The notes beneath the pieces were generated by a model that saw nothing but the letters and a program-made list of their open reading frames with translations, had not been told where the DNA came from and made no database searches. From Methylobacterium aquaticum (GTDB taxonomy: Bacteria > Pseudomonadota > Alphaproteobacteria > Rhizobiales > Beijerinckiaceae): 64,000 nt of DNA. Of the stretch, positions 17,383 to 25,129 are shown one piece after another; the stretch's first letter is position 1, and each line of letters opens with the position of its first letter. A program made the translations under genes and the position numbers. Where the stretch lies: assembly GCF_016804325.1 (NCBI RefSeq), contig NZ_CP043628.1, positions 62,001 through 126,000 on the forward strand, written 5' to 3'.

Positions 17383-19577
17383 CAAGCCCTCAGGAGACGG
17401 AGCGCGTTCGCCGTCACCAAGACAGTCGCCCCAGTGTCGGCGAGGATGGCGGGCCACAGGCCGGTGATGCCGGCGATGGTCGTCACAAGGAAGACCGCCT
17501 TCAGGCCGAGCGCGATGGCGACGTTCTGACGAATGTTGCCCAGGGTTGCCCGGGACAGCGCGATCAGCGCGGCCACGTCGCCCACCCGGTCGTTCAAAAC
17601 CGCTGCATCCGCCGTCTCCAGGGCTGCGTCCGTGCCGCCGCCCATCGCGATGCCTACGTTAGCGGAGGCTAGGGCAGGCGCATCGTTGATGCCGTCGCCG
17701 ACCATGGCGACCGGACCCATCGCCTTCAAAGCCGCGATCTCGGCCAGTTTGTCCTGGGGAAGGAGCTCGGCCTTCACATTGAGGCCAAGCTCTGACGCGA
17801 CCGCCTCGCCCGTACGGCGGTTGTCGCCGGTCAGCATCACGCCCCGCACGCCCAGCTTCCGCAGGGCCGCGATCCCAGCAGCCGCGTCGGCACGGGGTTC
17901 GTCCCTGACCGCGATGGTGCCTACCGCCTCGGTGCCCCGGATGACAATGACCACCGTCTTGCCGCTGGCCTCTAGGTCCGCGACCACACGTTCGGTCGCC
18001 GAACCGAGACGGACGCTCTCCGCGGCATGGCGCGGAGAGGCCACGAGCACCGTCTGGCCCATGACGGTGGCCTGCATCGCCTTGCCGGGAATGGCGCGGG
18101 CATCGCGCGTCGGCCGCAGCGGCACCCCGTCCTCAGTTGCCCGGTCGAGGATGGCCCGAGCAATAGGGTGGCTCGATCCGTTCTCGACCGCTGCGGCTAA
18201 CCCCAGGACCGACCGGTCGGACGCATCCGGCGCGAGGGCCAGGATGTCGGTGACCCGGGGCCGTCCGGCCGTCAGGGTTCCCGTCTTGTCGAACGCCACC
18301 GTGCGCACCCGCCCGATGATCTCGAGCGCCGCACCGCCCTTCACGAGAAGCCCGCGCCGGGCCCCGGCGGCCAGCCCGGACGCGATGGCGGCCGGTGTCG
18401 AGAGCACCAGGGCGCAGGGGCAGGCGATGAGGAGAAGCGCGAGCCCCCGGTAGACCCAGGTGCCCCAATCCGCGCCGAGCAGGAGCGGCGGCAAGAGTGC
18501 GACTGCAGCCGCGAACGCGAAGGCAATGGGCGTGTAGATCGCGCTGAACCTGTCGATGAAACGCGCCGTAGGCGACTTCGAGGCCTGCGCCTCCTCGACG
18601 AGGTGCAGGATGCGGGCGACCGTGTTGTCGACCGCCGTCCTAGCGACCCGGACTTGGAGCGCACCGTCGGCGTTGACGCTGCCCGCGTAGACCGGGTCGC
18701 CGACCTCCTTGGGCTTCGGGACCGACTCGCCGGTGATGGGGGACTCGTCGAGGCTCGACGAGCCATCCGTGATCACCCCGTCAGCGGGCACGCGGTCGCC
18801 CGGCCTCACCACGACGACCTGTCCAATGGCCAGAGACGCGGCGGATACCTCCCGGATGCTGCCGTCGGCCTCGACGAGGCGGGCGGTCTTCGGCACCAGG
18901 GCTGCGAGCGCCTTGATGCCCGCGCGTGCGCGCCCCGCAGCAACAACCTCCAGCATCTCGCCGACCGTGAAGAGCAGCACGACGATGGCGGCCTCCTCGG
19001 CCGCGTGGATGGCGAGCGCCCCGGCGGTCGCCACCGACATCAGCATTTCGATGGAGAAGGGCGTGCCGGCGAACGCCGCCGAGACCGCGCGGCGGCCATA
19101 ATAGGCGAGCCCCACGAGGGCGCCAGGCCAATAAGCGTACTCGCCCGTCAGGCCCGGCGCGACCCGGTCGACGACGAAGCCGGCAACGAACAAGGCGCCG
19201 ATGAGGATGGCCAGCAGCGCTTTGCGGCTTCGCCAGAGCGGCGGCTCAGCATCCTCCGAGGTCTCGGCCGGCAGGGCCCCGCCCTCAGCCTGGGCCTTAG
19301 CCAAGTCCGCGGCCGTCGGCAGCGGAGCGACGCCGTAGCCCAGACGCTCGATGCGCCCCTCAAGCTCCGACCTCGGGGTCGCGGCCTCGTCGAGCGCCAA
19401 GTCGAGGAACTGGCTGCCGTAGTTCACGCGCACGTCCGCGACCCCCGGCAGCCGCGAAACGGCGGTTTCGATCTTCCCAGCGCAGGTCGGGCAGTCCATC
19501 CCCCTGACCCTGTAGCGCAGGACCTGGGCACGGCTCGTGAGAGAAGATGGCGCGTCCGTAGTGGCGGCTAGGTTCAT
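17382..19577 (-). CDS. P1B-2 type heavy-metal ATPase (ZntA/CadA/PbrA-like)
   Basis: A 731-residue ATP-driven exporter for Zn(II)/Cd(II)/Pb(II). In order: an N-terminal metal-binding domain with GMDCPTC (C29, C32), two TM helices, TM helices before the actuator (TGES loop SPITGESVPK), the CPC metal site in TM6 (C386, C388), the phosphorylation motif DKTGTLT (D430), the SSHPIA box, GDGINDAP (D628), and TM8 with ADTGATVLVTANALR (D714). The CPC pair plus this TM8 Asp is the P1B-2 signature, as opposed to the MSS motif of copper pumps. Transcription starts from the MerR-type promoter 50 bases upstream and continues into lspA. Confidence 0.95.
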   Translation of the reverse strand: MNLAATTDAPSSLTSRAQVLRYRVRGMDCPTCAGKIETAVSRLPGVADVRVNYGSQFLDLALDEAATPRSELEGRIERLGYGVAPLPTAADLAKAQAEGGALPAETSEDAEPPLWRSRKALLAILIGALFVAGFVVDRVAPGLTGEYAYWPGALVGLAYYGRRAVSAAFAGTPFSIEMLMSVATAGALAIHAAEEAAIVVLLFTVGEMLEVVAAGRARAGIKALAALVPKTARLVEADGSIREVSAASLAIGQVVVVRPGDRVPADGVITDGSSSLDESPITGESVPKPKEVGDPVYAGSVNADGALQVRVARTAVDNTVARILHLVEEAQASKSPTARFIDRFSAIYTPIAFAFAAAVALLPPLLLGADWGTWVYRGLALLLIACPCALVLSTPAAIASGLAAGARRGLLVKGGAALEIIGRVRTVAFDKTGTLTAGRPRVTDILALAPDASDRSVLGLAAAVENGSSHPIARAILDRATEDGVPLRPTRDARAIPGKAMQATVMGQTVLVASPRHAAESVRLGSATERVVADLEASGKTVVIVIRGTEAVGTIAVRDEPRADAAAGIAALRKLGVRGVMLTGDNRRTGEAVASELGLNVKAELLPQDKLAEIAALKAMGPVAMVGDGINDAPALASANVGIAMGGGTDAALETADAAVLNDRVGDVAALIALSRATLGNIRQNVAIALGLKAVFLVTTIAGITGLWPAILADTGATVLVTANALRLLRA

Positions 19578-19624
19578 GTTGCGCTCCGTCCGCCGGGCTC
19601 CTGGCTCGGATCGTGAATGCCACC

Positions 19625-19655
19625 TACATGCACCCTGTAGTCACTATAGGGTCAA
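19625..19655 (-). promoter_or_regulatory. MerR-family (CadR/PbrR/ZntR-type) operator-promoter
   Basis: On the minus strand TTGACC (19655-19650) and CATGTA (19630-19625) are separated by 19 bases, the overlong spacer of MerR-controlled promoters. Between them lies a near-palindrome with arms ACCCT and AGGGT (19632-19652), closely resembling CadR/PbrR boxes. It reads toward the ATPase, divergent from the merR-type gene at 19660. Metal-bound regulator is expected to distort this DNA and activate the ATPase-lspA operon. Confidence 0.85.
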
Positions 19656-19659
19656 GGCC

Positions 19660-20079
19660 ATGGCACGCGTCTCTTCCATGACCATCGGCAGCCTCGCGGA
19701 GGCGACGGGAACGCGCGTGGAGACGGTGCGGTGGTACGAGAAGGTCGGGCTTCTTCCCGCGCCCGCGCGGTCGCGCGGGAACTACCGGCTCTACGGTCCC
19801 GAGCACCTGCGTCGGTTGAGCTTCATCCGCCGCGGTCGTGCCCTGGGCTTCACAGTGGACCAGATCCGGGATCTCCTTGCATTGGCCGACGACCGGGAGC
19901 GCTCCTGCGCCGAGGTCGACACCATCGCCCGCGCCCATCTCGCGGACGTAGAGCGCAAGCTGGCCGACCTGACCAGGCTCGCCTTGGAACTGCGGGAGGT
20001 CATCGGGCAGTGTGGCTGCGGGTCGGTCGCCGATTGCCGCATCATCGAGTCCCTCTCCCCTTTGGGCGGGACTGCGTAG
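19660..20079 (+). CDS. MerR-family metal-responsive regulator (CadR/PbrR/ZntR-like)
   Basis: A 139-residue regulator. The winged HTH has RWYEKVGLLPAPARS and NYRLYGPEHLRRL. Putative metal ligands are C83 (RSCAEV) and C118, C120 and C126 (QCGCGSVADC), the arrangement seen in Zn/Cd/Pb sensors of this family. ATG 19660 directly follows the operator with only a weak AAGG ribosome site, and ATG 19678 is an alternative start. The divergent operator, the P1B-2 ATPase and the cysteine pattern together argue for Cd/Pb/Zn control. The exact metal is not decidable from sequence. Confidence 0.88.
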   Translation: MARVSSMTIGSLAEATGTRVETVRWYEKVGLLPAPARSRGNYRLYGPEHLRRLSFIRRGRALGFTVDQIRDLLALADDRERSCAEVDTIARAHLADVERKLADLTRLALELREVIGQCGCGSVADCRIIESLSPLGGTA

Positions 20080-20095
20080 GGAGCATGATGCCGCT

Positions 20096-20293
20096 TCAGC
20101 GTGCGAGGTAAGGCGTCATCAGCACGCGGCTCTCGAACAGCTCCCTGGCCACGAACCCGCAGCACGCGCCGGCGACGATAGCGCCTATGGCCATGACGAA
20201 GACGCGACGCGCTGCAGCCTGGACGGCAGGCTTGACCCAGTGTCGCCGCCCAGCGTTCCTCTGGCCCCAGGAATGGTGTTCCAACCGCGCCAT
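20096..20293 (-). CDS. Small single-TM protein
   Basis: A 65-residue frame with one hydrophobic segment (VFVMAIGAIVAGACCGFVA, about 32-50) flanked by basic residues. ATG 20293 follows GAGGG at usable spacing, and AAGGAGG lies a little further upstream. It is convergent with the MerR gene. The function is unknown and the frame could be chance, but the hydrophobic block and start signal favour a real membrane peptide. Confidence 0.45.
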   Translation of the reverse strand: MARLEHHSWGQRNAGRRHWVKPAVQAAARRVFVMAIGAIVAGACCGFVARELFESRVLMTPYLAR

Positions 20294-20389
20294 CCGGTCC
20301 CTCTTCCTCCTTGCACGATCGAGATCGCATCGAGGCTACCGGATGGCACGGCCGAGGTCGAAGCTGCCGTGGCACGGCCTGACCCGTGC

Positions 20390-20710
20390 TCAGGTCTCAA
20401 GCCAACTCCGCACCGTGGTACGGAGCGAAGACGCTTCTGGTTTCCGGCCCGAAGAGGACGACGTCGTAGGTCTCGGGCTTTGTGCCCCCGACCTCCATAG
20501 GGCGTAGGCCATCGGCACGCCGGCCGCGAAGGCGACGGCCGAGTTCAGGGTGACGCCGATGGCGGCGAGCAGCAGCACGAGGAACAGGTCGGCGTCCTCG
20601 ACCCGCTGCGGCCTCGCCGACTGCGCGCCCGACACCTCCCTCATTCCCCAGCGGAAACGCTGCGGTCGCGTCGCCCCCGGCTCGGTCACCGCCCTGACCT
20701 CGGCGTTCAT
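20390..20710 (-). CDS. Hypothetical membrane protein
   Basis: A 106-residue protein. ATG 20710 is chosen over an upstream start because AAGGGG lies 6 bases before it. There is one strong hydrophobic region (DADLFLVLLLAAIGVTLNSA through AFAAGVPMAYALW, about 42-75), probably two short TM segments. The Ser/Thr/Arg-rich C-terminus looks atypical and may be altered. It lies downstream of the truncated acr3 gene on the same strand. No family was recognised. Confidence 0.45.
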   Translation of the reverse strand: MNAEVRAVTEPGATRPQRFRWGMREVSGAQSARPQRVEDADLFLVLLLAAIGVTLNSAVAFAAGVPMAYALWRSGAQSPRPTTSSSSGRKPEASSLRTTVRSWLET

Positions 20711-20780
20711 GCGTTCCCCTTTGCGTCGTCGACCCCCTGCAGGGCGTCGCACGCGGCCGTTGCGGCCGGCAGTCGCAACG

Positions 20781-20962
20781 TCAGGTCTCTCGCGGTGCGT
20801 GCTTCAGGGCCGCTTCCTTGCATGCCACGCCGCGCTCGTACCAGCCTTGGCTGCGGTTCACGATCCACACGACCAAGAGCATCACGGGCACCTCAATGAG
20901 CACGCCAACCACCGTGGCGAGCGCCGCGCCCGAGTTGAAGCCGAACAGGCTGATGGCGGCCG
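20781..20962 (-). pseudogene. acr3: 3' end of arsenite efflux gene acr3, truncated by IS4-type element
   Basis: About 60 residues match the C-terminus of Acr3 arsenite permeases: [20 protein letters not shown], then IEVPVML and [10 protein letters not shown]. These form the last TM helix and tail of a roughly 350-residue, 10-TM protein. Everything upstream is missing. The reading runs straight into an insertion-sequence end at 20971, and the DNA beyond the element's far end at 24399 does not continue acr3. So the element is associated with a deletion or rearrangement, and arsenic resistance from this gene is lost. Confidence 0.8.
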
Positions 20963-20977
20963 GTAAGCGCCTTCCTT

Positions 20978-21374
20978 TTACCCACATCCTGGCGATGTCT
21001 GGGCGAGGGTGGCGCCGAGCGTAATGTCGGCGAGCCGTGCAAAGCTACGCCATATGACGAGATTGCCGGGCGGCGGATCGCGTGAGCGGGCGAGGTAGCC
21101 GCCGAGGCGCGCAACCTTCACCACGTAGGCAAAGAGGGACCGCTCACCGGCTGGCAAGTCGGGCACGGGTCGGTCAAGCAGCGCGATCTCGTGGTTGGTT
21201 ACGGCGAGGTGCGGGTCTGCTTTCGGCGCCGAGCGACCGATCATGGTCGTCCAGAACACCCGCCACGCCAGGATGCAGTACACGGCGATGAGCTTGACCA
21301 AGCGCTCGGCCGTGCGCAGCCGCGCATGCTCGGCGCGGCAGCCTGTCTTCAGGATGTGGTGGAACACCTCAATG
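20978..21374 (-). pseudogene. IS4-family transposase, C-terminal fragment
   Basis: The fragment begins at EVFHHILKTGCRAEHARLRT and continues through LIAVYCILAWRVFWTTM to the [17 protein letters not shown] end, the C-terminal part of Tn5/IS50-type transposases, including the catalytic Glu region. Upstream of EVFHH the frame enters the inserted element. It joins logically to the fragment at 23275-24300: RRWKIE + VFHHILK. Confidence 0.85.
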
Positions 21375-21512
21375 GCCTGATCACAAACGACAGGTTTTGT
21401 CTGGTGCGCACGGCGCAGCTTGTCCTGACGTGGTGGCGTCGGCCGCAGCGTCGGCGCGGCTGCACAGCGTCCAGCCAGAGGGCAGATCTCGATCGGGAGA
21501 GCGATCGGGGAG

Positions 21513-21815
21513 GTGCCCATGCGTCGCCACTGGCAGATCCGCCGTCAGACCACGACCACGCCGGACGCAGCCCGGCGGTGGGATCGGGCCTACGGCTTCA
21601 TTCTGAGTTGGGGATCACCCGAAGCCCCACCGGCAGCGATGCAAATGGCCTTCCCCCTCGCAGAGGAGGCAAGCCATGAGGACAGCTGTCTACGTGCGGG
21701 TCTCGACGGCGCGCCAGGCCCAAGCCCAGACCATCGATCAGCAGCTCGACCGTCTCCGGGTCCATCTGCAAGCACAGAGCACCACCCTGGACGACAGCGC
21801 CATCTTCCGGGATGA
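21513..21815 (+). CDS. Small protein preceding the recombinase
   Basis: A 100-residue frame overlapping the recombinase start by 140 bases in another phase. The N-terminal half (MRRHWQIRRQTTTTPDAARR, then WDRAYGFILSW) is protein-like, basic and helical, and I recall similar short frames just ahead of such recombinases. The start may be GTG 21513 or ATG 21519. The second half overlaps the recombinase and is low-complexity. The role is unknown. Confidence 0.45.
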   Translation: MPMRRHWQIRRQTTTTPDAARRWDRAYGFILSWGSPEAPPAAMQMAFPLAEEASHEDSCLRAGLDGAPGPSPDHRSAARPSPGPSASTEHHPGRQRHLPG

Positions 21816-23115
21816 CGGCCAGAGTGGAGCGACGCTGAACCGGCCTGGTCTGGACCGGCTACGCGATGCCGTGCGCGCTGGCGAGATCGATCGGGTTCTG
21901 ATTACCGATCCCGACCGGCTGTCGCGCAACTACGTCCAGATGATGATCGTGTTGCAGGAACTCGAACGCTTCGGATGCGAGGTGGCGTTCCTCGATCGTC
22001 CGATCGGGCGGGATCCGCACGACCAGCTGCTGTTGCAGATCCGCGGTGCCGTGGCAGAGTACGAGCGCACGCTGATCGCGGAACGGATGCGGCGAGGACG
22101 CCAGATGCGCCTGCGTGCCGGCAGCCTGCTTCCCTGGACCCGAGCGCCCTACGGGTATCGGCTCGATCCCGACCGGCCGCGCGACCCGGCCGGGGTTCGG
22201 CTGGAGCCGGCCGAGGGCGCCGTGGTCCAGCAGGTCTTCGCCCGCTACGTCGAGGAGGAGGCCAGCCTGTTCGGCCTGGCCAACCACCTGCGGGCTCTCG
22301 GCATCGCCTCGCCGACAGGCCGCCCCCACTGGAGTTCGGCCTCGCTGCGCGGCCTGCTGACGAACCCGGTCTATACCGGCCAGGTCTTCGCCGGCCGGTG
22401 GCGCAGCCGACCCCCGCGCATCCGCCGCTCGGCGACGCATCCGATCGGATGCCCCTCGACCACGTCGGTGCCGGTACCGGCGGAGCAATGGCTGCTGGTC
22501 GCCACCGTCCCGGCCCTCGTCAGCCCCGCGCTGTTCGCGCAAGCGCAGGCCAAGCTGGCGCAGAACCGCGCCTTCGCCCGACGCCACAACACCCGGTATA
22601 GCTACCTGCTGCGCGCCCTGGTGAGCTGCGGGGTCTGCCAGTCGAGCTGCCTGTGCCGGACGATCCATCCCGGCTACGACTACTATCTATGCCGCGCCAA
22701 GGGGCATCCGGGCCGCAGCGGCCGCGCGCAGCCCTGCCCGGCGCGCTACGCGCCGGCCCATCAGCTCGATGCGCTGGTCTGGCAGGATCTGTGTGCCCTG
22801 CTGAGCGAGCCCGAGCAGATCGCCGCGGCCCTGGCCCGGGCCCATGGCGGCGGCTGGCTGCCGCAGGATCTGCAGGCCCGGCGCGATCAGCTGCGGAAGG
22901 GGCACCGTGGGCTCGTGCAGCAGGTGGAGCGCCTGACGGAGGCCTACCTGCAGGGGATCATCCCGTTGCCGGAGTACCAGCGCCGCCGCCGCGTGGCGGA
23001 GGAGCACCTGCAGGCTCTGGCGGCGCAGGCCGAGCAGTTGGAGGGCCAAGTCGACAGACAGGCGCAGCTGGTCGGCTGGGCGGGATCAGCCGAGGCGTTC
23101 TGCCGTCGCGTCTAG
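21676..23115 (+). CDS. Large serine recombinase, C-terminus cut by in-frame TAG
   Basis: A 479-residue site-specific recombinase. The resolvase-type catalytic domain has AVYVRVSTARQ (nucleophile S10) and DRLSRN (Arg region). A recombinase domain follows at about 160-270, then a zinc-ribbon-like segment (CGVCQSSC, YYLCRAKGH) at about 315-345 and a C-terminal coiled coil. TAG 23113-23115 interrupts it, yet the same frame continues for about 50 family-like residues (LIELLVGRVVVTEAKVEIRY to RFCHLRKDYF, ending near 23275). The last strand is therefore probably lost by mutation. GAGGAGG precedes the ATG. Activity of the shortened protein is uncertain. Confidence 0.85.
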   Translation: MRTAVYVRVSTARQAQAQTIDQQLDRLRVHLQAQSTTLDDSAIFRDDGQSGATLNRPGLDRLRDAVRAGEIDRVLITDPDRLSRNYVQMMIVLQELERFGCEVAFLDRPIGRDPHDQLLLQIRGAVAEYERTLIAERMRRGRQMRLRAGSLLPWTRAPYGYRLDPDRPRDPAGVRLEPAEGAVVQQVFARYVEEEASLFGLANHLRALGIASPTGRPHWSSASLRGLLTNPVYTGQVFAGRWRSRPPRIRRSATHPIGCPSTTSVPVPAEQWLLVATVPALVSPALFAQAQAKLAQNRAFARRHNTRYSYLLRALVSCGVCQSSCLCRTIHPGYDYYLCRAKGHPGRSGRAQPCPARYAPAHQLDALVWQDLCALLSEPEQIAAALARAHGGGWLPQDLQARRDQLRKGHRGLVQQVERLTEAYLQGIIPLPEYQRRRRVAEEHLQALAAQAEQLEGQVDRQAQLVGWAGSAEAFCRRV

Positions 23116-23274
23116 GATGGTCTAGCCGGCGCCGACTTCGCGCAGCGCCGCCGATTGATCGAACTACTCGTCGGCCGGGTCGTGGTGACCGAGGCCAAGG
23201 TCGAGATCCGCTACGTGATTCCCATCGGCCCGGACGGCGAGCGCGGACGCTTTTGTCATTTGCGGAAGGACTAT

Positions 23275-24300
23275 TTCGATTTTCCAGCGCCGGGCATACC
23301 AGTCCAATTTCTCGACGGCCTGCTCGGGGCTGTCCACGAGCAAGTCCGTGATCAGCCGCCAATCGATCGCTGGACGATCCTTCGGCGTTTCCGGCTCACA
23401 TGCGTGCAGGACGGTGAGTGATAGCAGGGGATAGCGCTTTTGCTTGCCGATCGGCGGTAGAACCGTGATGCGGCGATAGCGGAGTTCGACCGAGGCGGTA
23501 ACGAGCCGCCCTCGCTGATCGCGAACCTCGACCCGATGAAGGCCTTGGACGGCGACCTCATCCATCTCGTTGGCGATCGTGTGCTGGCCGTCACCAGCAA
23601 GCCGATCTACGCAGCTGCGCACGATGAAGTGCGTGCCGAGGTCATGGGCCAGAGAAAACAATTCGTAGATGTCGCTCTTGCGGTCACCGACATGCACGCA
23701 ACGGTCCGGCGCGGCAAACAGAGATGTGGACTGGCGAAGGTTCTCCAGCCAGCGGAAGCTCTCTTTCTGCTCGATTGGCACACGGGTCGGATTGACCTTG
23801 CGCTTGAGTGCATTCGTGCCCTTGAACTTCTGCCGCGACCAGAACTTTACCGCCGCAAGCCCGACCGGCAGGCCGTCAGTGGTCACCGCGAGCGAGGCAT
23901 GCATGAGCAGGCCACACAGCGTGTGCATGCGAACCTGACCTGCCTTGTCGCGCCCAGTGTTGACGGTGCGGGTGATCCCGACGGCCTCATGGCTCTCGCG
24001 CTGGAACGTGAACTCGGTCGTATCCTGGAGGACCAGTACGGGGCCCTCACTGGCCCGCACACGCTCGCGTGTCGATGCGAAGTGACCCGACAGGATCTGC
24101 GCCTCGCTGACCCGTTCGTTGGAAAAGAAACGGTATGCGGCTTTGGTGCTGGCCCAGTCCTGGCAGGCAAACGGCAGGCTGGCGCCGAGGCTACGGTCCA
24201 TCTGTCCGACGAGCCGGTGCAGCCGCTGCTCGAGGCGGGCATCGGCGAAAGTGCTACCAGCGAGTTCCTCTTCCCACCAGCACCGTGTGGCAACGGGCAT
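23275..24300 (-). pseudogene. IS4-family transposase, N-terminal fragment
   Basis: Starts at ATG 24300 after GAGGTG with PVATRCWWEEELAGSTFADA and has the Tn5-type N-terminal DNA-binding domain, FACQDWASTKAAYRFF, the first catalytic Asp region VLVLQDTTEF and the second (HVGDRKSDIYELF). It continues to LDWYARRWKIE, where the inserted element begins. Both catalytic Asp boxes are intact, so inactivation is due to the insertion rather than point decay. Confidence 0.85.
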
Positions 24301-24399
24301 GGAACACCTCGTCGTCCAAGGGTTCAGAAGCCCTTCAATCACGGGCGACGCCGATCGCGCAACGCTCCAAGCTTGACCTTAGATATGGGTAAAAGGAAG

Positions 24400-24675
24400 C
24401 GTCACCGAGAGCTTACGTCCGACCTGTACCCCAAACCGCGTCCGACCTTCGCCGATGCTCTGGCTGCCGTGCGCTGTGCGATCTGGCGCGAGCGGACTTT
24501 GGCAACATCACTGCGTCGGTCCGCCCGAACAAAACCCCGCTTCCGCTTCCCCGCTCCCTGGGCTTATGCCCTCTGCCACGCCGCATGGATGGCCAAAGTC
24601 GAGCTAAGAGGGTCCCATAGCGCGCGACTTGAAAGCGAGAGGTCCCTCATCGGCCCCATTGACTCCGTACCATAG
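24400..24675 (+). pseudogene. Possible transposase C-terminal fragment
   Basis: Immediately outside the IS4-type end, the plus strand reads PTFADALAAVRCAIWRERT, then LRFPAPWAYALCHAAW-like residues, a pattern I associate with the C-termini of IS701-type transposases. Nothing upstream belongs to it, so it is a fragment cut by the insertion. Homology is from memory only. Confidence 0.4.
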
Positions 24676-24690
24676 TACGGACTGTACGAA
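24659..24690 (+). promoter_or_regulatory. mer-type operator-promoter
   Basis: TTGACT (24659-24664) is followed by the dyad CCGTAC-CATA-GTACGG (24665-24680) and a TACGAA -10-like hexamer (24685-24690), spacer 19-20. This is very close to the classical merOP of mercury operons. It reads into the adjacent merR-type gene at 24700, only about 10 bases beyond the -10 box. Confidence 0.85.
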
Positions 24691-24699
24691 GGTTCGGAC

Positions 24700-25110
24700 A
24701 TGAGCATACAGCACCTGACTATCGGGAAAACCGCCGCCGAAGCAGGCGTGAGTGTCGAGACGATCCGCTTTTACGAGCGGCGCGGACTTATCGTGCAACC
24801 ACCGAAGGGTGAGGGGTATCGCGTTTACCCGGCCGAGATGGTCGCGCGCATCCGTTTCATCCGTCAGGCACAGCAGATCGGCTTCTCACTACGCGAGGTG
24901 CAGGAGCTCCTGTCGCTGCGCGCCGATCCGGCTTCCGACTGCGCTGACGTCCGCCGTCAGGCAGCGCAGAAGATCGAGGAGGTGGATCGGAAGATCGCTG
25001 ACCTCCAGCGCATGCGCGCTGCGCTGGAAACCGTGACCTCGTTCTGCCCCGGTAGAGGCGGGTTGATGGACTGTACTATCATGGTCGCGCTTGAAGACGC
25101 GGCGCGATGA
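24700..25110 (+). CDS. merR: MerR-type Hg(II)-responsive regulator
   Basis: A 136-residue regulator with the HTH segment TIRFYERRGLIVQPPKGEGY. C81, C116 and C125 have the same spacing (35 and 9) as the three Hg(II)-binding cysteines of Tn501 MerR (82, 117, 126), in DCADVRR and CPGRGGLMDC. GAAGG lies 7 bases before ATG 24700, but the promoter -10 box is so close that the mRNA may begin within a few bases of the ATG. It heads an operon with an MFS exporter rather than merTPA. Hg or a related thiophilic ligand is the likely inducer. Confidence 0.88.
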   Translation: MSIQHLTIGKTAAEAGVSVETIRFYERRGLIVQPPKGEGYRVYPAEMVARIRFIRQAQQIGFSLREVQELLSLRADPASDCADVRRQAAQKIEEVDRKIADLQRMRAALETVTSFCPGRGGLMDCTIMVALEDAAR

Positions 25111-25129
25111 ACTCTCGACAGAGGTGATA

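Larger units (their letters stand above)
21374..23274 (+). mobile_element. Serine-recombinase insertion element inside the IS4 transposase
   Basis: A 1.9-kb insert whose removal restores the transposase frame (WKIE-VFHHIL). Both ends carry an imperfect inverted motif, CAAACGACA at 21384-21392 and CAAATGACA on the minus strand at 23262-23254, each about 11 bases from the junction. It encodes a small protein and a large serine recombinase. Boundaries are accurate to a few bases only, because both junctions share TC(A/G)AT. Confidence 0.7.
20971..24399 (-). mobile_element. IS4-family (IS50-like) element, split by a serine-recombinase element
   Basis: The ends are marked by an 18-bp inverted repeat: 20971-20988 (CTTCCTTTTACCCACATC) and the complement of 24382-24399, with one mismatch. 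Inside, on the minus strand, lies a Tn5/IS50-like transposase cut in two by a 1.9-kb insert (about 21374-23274). No obvious target duplication flanks the element (bases just outside are GTAAGCGC on the left and CGTCACCGA on the right), consistent with later rearrangement. Without the insert the element would be about 1.5 kb, a normal size for the family. Confidence 0.8.

Noticed and set aside
23536..24384. Plus-strand frame of about 280 residues across the transposase
   Set aside because: Antisense to the IS4-type transposase. Only its last part, outside the element, may be a real fragment.
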